Shown one piece after another: positions 14,129-18,831 of a stretch of DNA of 18,831 nt. Numbering within the stretch: position 1 is the first letter of the stretch; each line of letters starts with the position of its first letter. The DNA comes from Bacteroidales bacterium (GTDB taxonomy: Bacteria; Bacteroidota; Bacteroidia; Bacteroidales; SM23-62): assembly GCA_016783865.1 (NCBI GenBank), contig JADHVS010000074.1:1-18831 (forward strand), in the 5' to 3' direction. The translations under genes and the position numbers were made by a program. The notes below the pieces were generated by a model. The model made no database searches. It worked only from the letters and a program-made list of their open reading frames with translations, and was not told where the DNA came from.

Positions 14129-16444
14129 TTATTTCTTTTTACTTTTCTTCTTCTTTGATTCTTCGATAATTTTCAAGCACTGTTCATGAGTTAACTCCTC
14201 AGGTGTATTTCCTTTTGGAATGCGAAAATTCCCACTTCCATAACTAATGTAGGGGCCCCACCGGCCATTCAGTACTTGCAATTTTTCATCCTCAGTATAT
14301 TGCTTAATGACTTTCTTCTGTTCTTGTTCCCGTTTCTCATTGATAAGGGTAACAGCTCTTTCGAGCTCAACTGTGAAAGGATCGTCCTGCCCGGCTTTCA
14401 GGGAGTAAAATTTATTGTCGTGCCGGATATAGGGACCATATTTACCTATACCGACAGTAATCTCCTGGTCTTCAAATTTGCCTATAGATCTTGGCAGATT
14501 GAAAAGGTCAAGGGCTTCTTTGAGCTGGATGGTTTCAATGCTCTGATGTTTCAACAAACTGGCAAATCTGGGTTTTTCCTCATCTGCAGGATCCCCGATC
14601 TGGACCATAGGACCATAACGGCCGACTTTAACATATACTGGTTTACCTGATTCGGGATCATCCCCAAGATTTCTCACTCCGGTTGGTTTCCGTTTTGTTT
14701 TTGTGGTTTCGTCTACCTGGACATGAAATGGAGGATAAAAATTATCTATCATCTTTGTCCATTCCATCTTTCCTTCGGCAATTTTATCAAACTCCTTCTC
14801 CACGTTGGCTGTAAAGTTATAATCCAGGATATTTTTAAAGTTTTCAACCAGAAAATCATTCACCAGCAATCCGATGTCGGTGGGAAATAATTTCGATTTT
14901 TCCGCATTGTAGGTTTCTTCCTTTACTTTGCTGTATATCTTGTCTTCCTGGAGTATCATGGAAGTGTATTCCCTGGTTTTTCCCGGACGGTCTTCCTTTA
15001 CTACATAGCCCCTGTTTTGTATGGTTGAAATGGTCGGGGCATAGGTGGAAGGCCGTCCAATACCCAGTTCTTCGAGTTTTTTCACCAGGTTGGCTTCGGT
15101 ATACCTGGGAGGAAACTGGCTGAACCTCTGGATAGCCTCTATCTTATCAATATCAACCACATCGCCGATTTGAACGGGCGGCAACAATCCCTTAGGCATA
15201 TCGTTCTGATTGTCTTCCGGGGTTTCAATATACACCTTTAGAAATCCGTCAAAGGTGATCACCTCTCCACTGGCAATAAAGGCTTCGGATATTCCCGGAG
15301 CATGGATATTAATCGTGGTCCTTTCCAGTTTGGCTTCACTCATCTGGCTTGCAACTGTCCGTTTCCAAATCAATTCATATAACCGCTGATCCTGCCTGTT
15401 TCCTGCAATAGTTCTGTTTTGCATATAAGTTGGACGGATAGCTTCATGGGCTTCCTGTGCACCCTTGGTCTTTGTTTTAAAATTCCTGGGTTTTGAATAA
15501 TCTTCCCCGAATGTTTCTGTAATCACCTTTTTAGCTGAACCCAGGGCAGATTTGGATAAATTCACCGAATCGGTACGCATATAGGTAATATGACCAGATT
15601 CGTATAACCTTTGGGCAATTCTCATGGTTTGAGCCACTGAAAAGTTTAACCTGCGACTGGCCTCCTGCTGAAGGGTGGAGGTAGTAAGCGGGGGTGGAGG
15701 AGATTTTTGACCGGGTTTCTTTGTCAGGTCAGAAATAGAAAATGACACATTAATACACTGCTCAAGGAATGCGTTAGCTTCCTCACCGGCACTGAATTTT
15801 TGAGGATATTCTGCCTGTATGATATAGCTTTTCCCCTTGTTGTCATTGTATTGAAAGAATCCGGTAACCTTATATCCGGATTTAGGTGAAAAGCTGTTTA
15901 TCTCCCTTTCCCGCTCTGCAATCAACCGAACTGCAACAGATTGAACCCTGCCGGCAGAGAGAGCCGGTTTAATTTTTTTCCACAGGAGAGGAGACAGTTC
16001 AAATCCAACTATCCTGTCAAGAATTCTTCTTGCTTGCTGTGCATTTACGAGATCAATATTAATTTCGCGTGGATTTTCAATTGCATGCTGAATAGCTTCC
16101 TGTGTAATCTCATGGAATACTATCCTGCGGGTCTTGTCAGGCGAAAGTTCCAGGGCTTCCATCAAATGCCAGGCAATGGCCTCACCTTCCCTGTCTTCAT
16201 CCGACGCCAACCAGATTGTGGTGGCTTTCTGAGCAGCTGATCTAAGTTCTTTTACCACATTTTTCTTGTCATCCGGAACAATATAATCCGGCATATAATT
16301 ATTTGCCAGATCGATTCCGAATTCCTCCTTCGACAGGTCCCTGATATGGCCAAAGCTGGATTTGATTTGATAATCCTTTCCAAGGAAATTTCCAATGGTT
16401 TTTGCTTTGGCTGGTGACTCAACGATGACTAAATGCTCCTGCAT
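14129..16444 (-). CDS. topA: DNA topoisomerase I (type IA)
   Basis: Relaxes negative supercoils by single-strand passage in the nucleoid. The 771-aa protein begins at MQEHLVIVESPAKAKTIGNF with the Toprim domain: Glu9, and the DxDxE acidic triad Asp82-Asp84-Glu86. NAQQARRILDRIVGFELSPL (134-153) and SAGRVQSVAVRLI (163-175) are standard topoisomerase core motifs. The catalytic tyrosine is Tyr288 in ITYMRTDS (286-293). The C-terminal part has no four-cysteine zinc fingers; instead three G(R/K)(Y/W)GP repeats lie near 608, 667 and 727, before a lysine-rich tail (ESKKKKSKKK) that probably contacts DNA. This arrangement is the usual one outside Proteobacteria. It is first in a minus-strand unit with the ureohydrolase-like gene, divergent from the penicillin-binding protein gene. 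Confidence 0.97.
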   Translation of the reverse strand: MQEHLVIVESPAKAKTIGNFLGKDYQIKSSFGHIRDLSKEEFGIDLANNYMPDYIVPDDKKNVVKELRSAAQKATTIWLASDEDREGEAIAWHLMEALELSPDKTRRIVFHEITQEAIQHAIENPREINIDLVNAQQARRILDRIVGFELSPLLWKKIKPALSAGRVQSVAVRLIAEREREINSFSPKSGYKVTGFFQYNDNKGKSYIIQAEYPQKFSAGEEANAFLEQCINVSFSISDLTKKPGQKSPPPPLTTSTLQQEASRRLNFSVAQTMRIAQRLYESGHITYMRTDSVNLSKSALGSAKKVITETFGEDYSKPRNFKTKTKGAQEAHEAIRPTYMQNRTIAGNRQDQRLYELIWKRTVASQMSEAKLERTTINIHAPGISEAFIASGEVITFDGFLKVYIETPEDNQNDMPKGLLPPVQIGDVVDIDKIEAIQRFSQFPPRYTEANLVKKLEELGIGRPSTYAPTISTIQNRGYVVKEDRPGKTREYTSMILQEDKIYSKVKEETYNAEKSKLFPTDIGLLVNDFLVENFKNILDYNFTANVEKEFDKIAEGKMEWTKMIDNFYPPFHVQVDETTKTKRKPTGVRNLGDDPESGKPVYVKVGRYGPMVQIGDPADEEKPRFASLLKHQSIETIQLKEALDLFNLPRSIGKFEDQEITVGIGKYGPYIRHDNKFYSLKAGQDDPFTVELERAVTLINEKREQEQKKVIKQYTEDEKLQVLNGRWGPYISYGSGNFRIPKGNTPEELTHEQCLKIIEESKKKKSKKK

Positions 16445-16527
16445 GTTTTAATCTCTTTCCATTAATTAACCGCACAAAGTAAAATAAATCCTGAACTATC
16501 TTCCAAATTTTATAAACAAATAATTAT

Positions 16528-16535
16528 TACTTTTG
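16528..16535 (+). promoter_or_regulatory. Candidate -7 element for the penicillin-binding protein gene
   Basis: TACTTTTG matches the Bacteroidota TAnnTTTG consensus, 18 bases ahead of the ATG at 16554, giving a very short leader. No TTG -33 element is evident. No matching element for the divergent topA gene was found in the 109-bp gap. Confidence 0.4.
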
Positions 16536-16553
16536 AACCAAATCATTGGCTAA

Positions 16554-18831
16554 ATGGCAATCATAACACGACGCAGAAAGATTTACCTTACCATCCTGTG
16601 GTTTTTATATTGCCTCCCCCTCCTTACACTTATTTTATTATATATACTACTGGTAAATGATAAGCTGGGTTACGTGCCCACCTTTGAGGACCTTGAAAAT
16701 CCTGATAATAACCTGGCCTCGGAGGTATATTCGGAAGATGGAGAGTTGCTGGGCAAGTTTTACCTCGAGAACAGAACCTTTGTTGAGTTCGAAAGCTTAT
16801 CCCAAAACCTGGTCAACGCCCTTCTGGCAACAGAAGATATAAGGTTTCACAGGCATTCAGGAGTAGATGCCAGGGGATTGGGCAGGGTTTTTGTAAAATC
16901 TATTCTACTTGGCCAACAAAGTTCCGGAGGTGGAAGTACCGTAACTCAGCAGCTGGCCAAAAACCTTTATCCAAGGGATACCACATACTACAAATCACGG
17001 ATCGCGAGGTTTGGTATGCTGGGCATAACAAAATATAAGGAATGGGTCACTGCGGTTAAACTGGAAAGAAACTATACCAAGAACGAGATACTCGTCATGT
17101 ACCTGAATACCGTTCCGTTTGGCAGCAATTCCTATGGTGTCAAATCGGCGGCCAGGACTTTTTTCAATACCACTCCCGATTCACTCAAGATAGAGGAAGC
17201 AGCGCTACTCATCGGTGTCCTTAAGGCCCAGTCGAGGTACAATCCGGTCCGTAATCCGGAAAGGGCATTCTGGAGAAGAAATATCGTGATGAATCAAATG
17301 CGGAAATATGGTTATATTGAAGAAAGTGAATTTGATTCTCTCAGGGCTCTTCCCATCGAATTGAAATATAAAGTTCAGGGCCATAACGAAGGTCTGGCAA
17401 CATATTTCAGGCAATACCTTCAAATGACGCTAGGGGCCGATCAACCAGAGCGTTCCCAATATTTTATGTACAGTTCCTTCGTGAGGGATTCCATAGAATG
17501 GGAAACCAATCCGCTGTATGGATGGACCCACAAAAACTTTAAACCCGATGGAACACCTTATAACCTCTTTAGGGACGGTCTGAGGGTGTATACAACAATT
17601 GATTCAAAACATCAGCAATATGCTGAAGAAGCTGTTAAGGAGCACCTTAAAAACTATCTGCAACCTACCTTTTATTCACACAAGAAAAACAAACCTAATG
17701 CACCTTTTTCAGAAGAGGTAACCGCAGACCAGATAGATCGGATCATGCAGCAATCAATGAGAAATACTGATCGTTTCCGGTCGCTGATGAGAAGTGGGGC
17801 ATCAGAAGATTCAATAAAGCGCGCTTTTAAAACCCCTGTACCCATGCAGATTTTTACATGGGATGGCCCCCGGGATACTCTTTTGAGTCCTTATGATTCA
17901 ATCATTCACTATAAATATATTTTAAGGGCCAGTATTATGTCGATGGATGCAACCACCGGCCATGTGAAAGCCTATGTGGGAGGTCCGGACTTCAGGTATT
18001 TCAAATATGATAATGTGAAGATCGGAAAACGCCAGGTGGGATCTACATTTAAACCATTTCTGTATACCATCGCAATGCAGGAGGGTATGTCACCATGTGA
18101 TCGTGTTTTAAATGTTTCACAGACATTTGAAGATCATGATTCTACATGGACCCCCAGGAGTCCGGGAGGAAGGGAGTTTTTAGGAAAGAGGGTAACCCTG
18201 AAATGGGGATTGGCACACTCGGTGAATAATATCTCCGCATGGCTGGTAAAGCGTTTCCCTCCCCAGGTTATTGTCGACGATATTATTAAAAAAGTAGGAA
18301 TCGAAAGCTATATCATTCCGGTACCCGCTATCATATTCGGTGTATCTGATGTTACATTATATGAAATGGTGGGGGCTTTCAATACATTTTCAAACAAGGG
18401 AGTATATGTTCAACCCATTTTTGTTACCCGGATTGAGGACAAAAACGGCAATCTGCTGGCTACCTTCCAACCCAACCAGCGAGAGGCACTCTCTGAAAAA
18501 ACGGCCTTTTTAATGGTCAACCTTTTAAAAGGTGTGGTTGACGGAGGAACAGCTTTCAGGTTGAGGCATACCTATAACTTCACTGCAGAAATAGGAGGTA
18601 AGACAGGTACCACTCAAAATCAATCCGATGGATGGTTCATGGGGATCACGCCCAAGCTTACCGGAGGCGTTTGGGTAGGCTGTGAAGACAGGTCGGTACA
18701 TTTTGATGAACTTACACTCGGTTCCGGAACCAACATGGCATTACCTATCTGGGCCATCTATATGGAAAAGGTTTATAATGACAGCACACTGAACATTTTT
18801 CAGGAAGACCTTTTCGAACCTCCACCGGGAT
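16554..18831 (+). CDS. Class A penicillin-binding protein (PBP1A type), C-terminus cut off by window edge
   Basis: A bifunctional peptidoglycan glycosyltransferase/transpeptidase anchored in the inner membrane. From ATG 16554 the frame is open for 759 codons to the window end. A basic cytoplasmic start (MAIITRRRK) precedes one transmembrane helix (~10-33). The GT51 domain follows, with ATEDIRFHRHSGVD (catalytic Glu94), GGSTVTQQLAKNL, KLERNYTKNEI and YLNTVPFGSNSYGV. After a linker (~250-460) the transpeptidase domain has SxxK as STFK (Ser497, Lys500), SxN as SVN (556-558) and KTGTT at 683-687. All catalytic motifs are intact. Length so far suggests only a short C-terminal tail is missing. It is divergent from topA. 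I leave the symbol open because mrcA/ponA naming in this phylum is inconsistent. Confidence 0.93.
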   Translation, partial: MAIITRRRKIYLTILWFLYCLPLLTLILLYILLVNDKLGYVPTFEDLENPDNNLASEVYSEDGELLGKFYLENRTFVEFESLSQNLVNALLATEDIRFHRHSGVDARGLGRVFVKSILLGQQSSGGGSTVTQQLAKNLYPRDTTYYKSRIARFGMLGITKYKEWVTAVKLERNYTKNEILVMYLNTVPFGSNSYGVKSAARTFFNTTPDSLKIEEAALLIGVLKAQSRYNPVRNPERAFWRRNIVMNQMRKYGYIEESEFDSLRALPIELKYKVQGHNEGLATYFRQYLQMTLGADQPERSQYFMYSSFVRDSIEWETNPLYGWTHKNFKPDGTPYNLFRDGLRVYTTIDSKHQQYAEEAVKEHLKNYLQPTFYSHKKNKPNAPFSEEVTADQIDRIMQQSMRNTDRFRSLMRSGASEDSIKRAFKTPVPMQIFTWDGPRDTLLSPYDSIIHYKYILRASIMSMDATTGHVKAYVGGPDFRYFKYDNVKIGKRQVGSTFKPFLYTIAMQEGMSPCDRVLNVSQTFEDHDSTWTPRSPGGREFLGKRVTLKWGLAHSVNNISAWLVKRFPPQVIVDDIIKKVGIESYIIPVPAIIFGVSDVTLYEMVGAFNTFSNKGVYVQPIFVTRIEDKNGNLLATFQPNQREALSEKTAFLMVNLLKGVVDGGTAFRLRHTYNFTAEIGGKTGTTQNQSDGWFMGITPKLTGGVWVGCEDRSVHFDELTLGSGTNMALPIWAIYMEKVYNDSTLNIFQEDLFEPPPG

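Noticed and set aside
14276..14650. Plus-strand 124-codon frame inside topA
   Set aside because: It is antisense to a strongly conserved topA C-terminal region and has no recognisable domain.

Overview
The window comes from a member of the Bacteroidota. It carries a complete porP/sprF-gldK-gldL-gldM-gldN block, the core of the type IX secretion system (T9SS) and gliding motor, which is confined to this phylum. It also has Bacteroidota-type TAnnTTTG -7 promoter elements and few Shine-Dalgarno sequences, with moderately AT-rich DNA. A Bacteroidia/Marinilabiliales-like host is a guess. No rRNA, tRNA, CRISPR array, transposase or prophage gene was seen.

Left part (1-3810): a DUF1641 protein (cut by the window start) follows a sulfide:quinone oxidoreductase-like flavoprotein (sqr) on the minus strand. 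A Crp/Fnr regulator is read divergently. The shared promoter region holds a perfect 16-bp FNR-like palindrome and a candidate -7 element on each strand. Convergent with the regulator is a three-gene minus-strand unit, mlaE-like permease, mlaF-like ATPase and a Cys/Met-metabolism PLP lyase, joined by two ATGA start/stop overlaps. The left part thus holds a sulfide-oxidising enzyme, a possible sulfide-producing enzyme and a redox-type regulator close together.

Middle (5454-6576): a monofunctional mannose-1-phosphate guanylyltransferase gene (GDP-mannose supply) on the plus strand ends at a strong hairpin. The same hairpin is an even better terminator for the opposing gld operon.

Right-centre (6603-16444, all minus strand): in transcription order, topA, a ureohydrolase-fold protein with broken metal-binding motifs, a 309-bp repeat-bearing gap, porP/sprF, gldK, gldL, gldM and gldN. 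GldL and GldM form the inner-membrane motor, GldK and GldN the periplasmic ring, and PorP/SprF is an outer-membrane component. Divergent from topA, a class A penicillin-binding protein (PBP1A type) runs off the right end.

The points most worth a second look are the degenerate ureohydrolase between topA and the T9SS genes, the FNR-like palindrome with a regulator that lacks one canonical cluster cysteine, the lipid-transport/PLP-lyase coupling without an MCE (MlaD) gene, and a 24-bp dispersed repeat placed beside two stop codons. Nothing here is clearly a new system; most genes are conserved core functions of the phylum.
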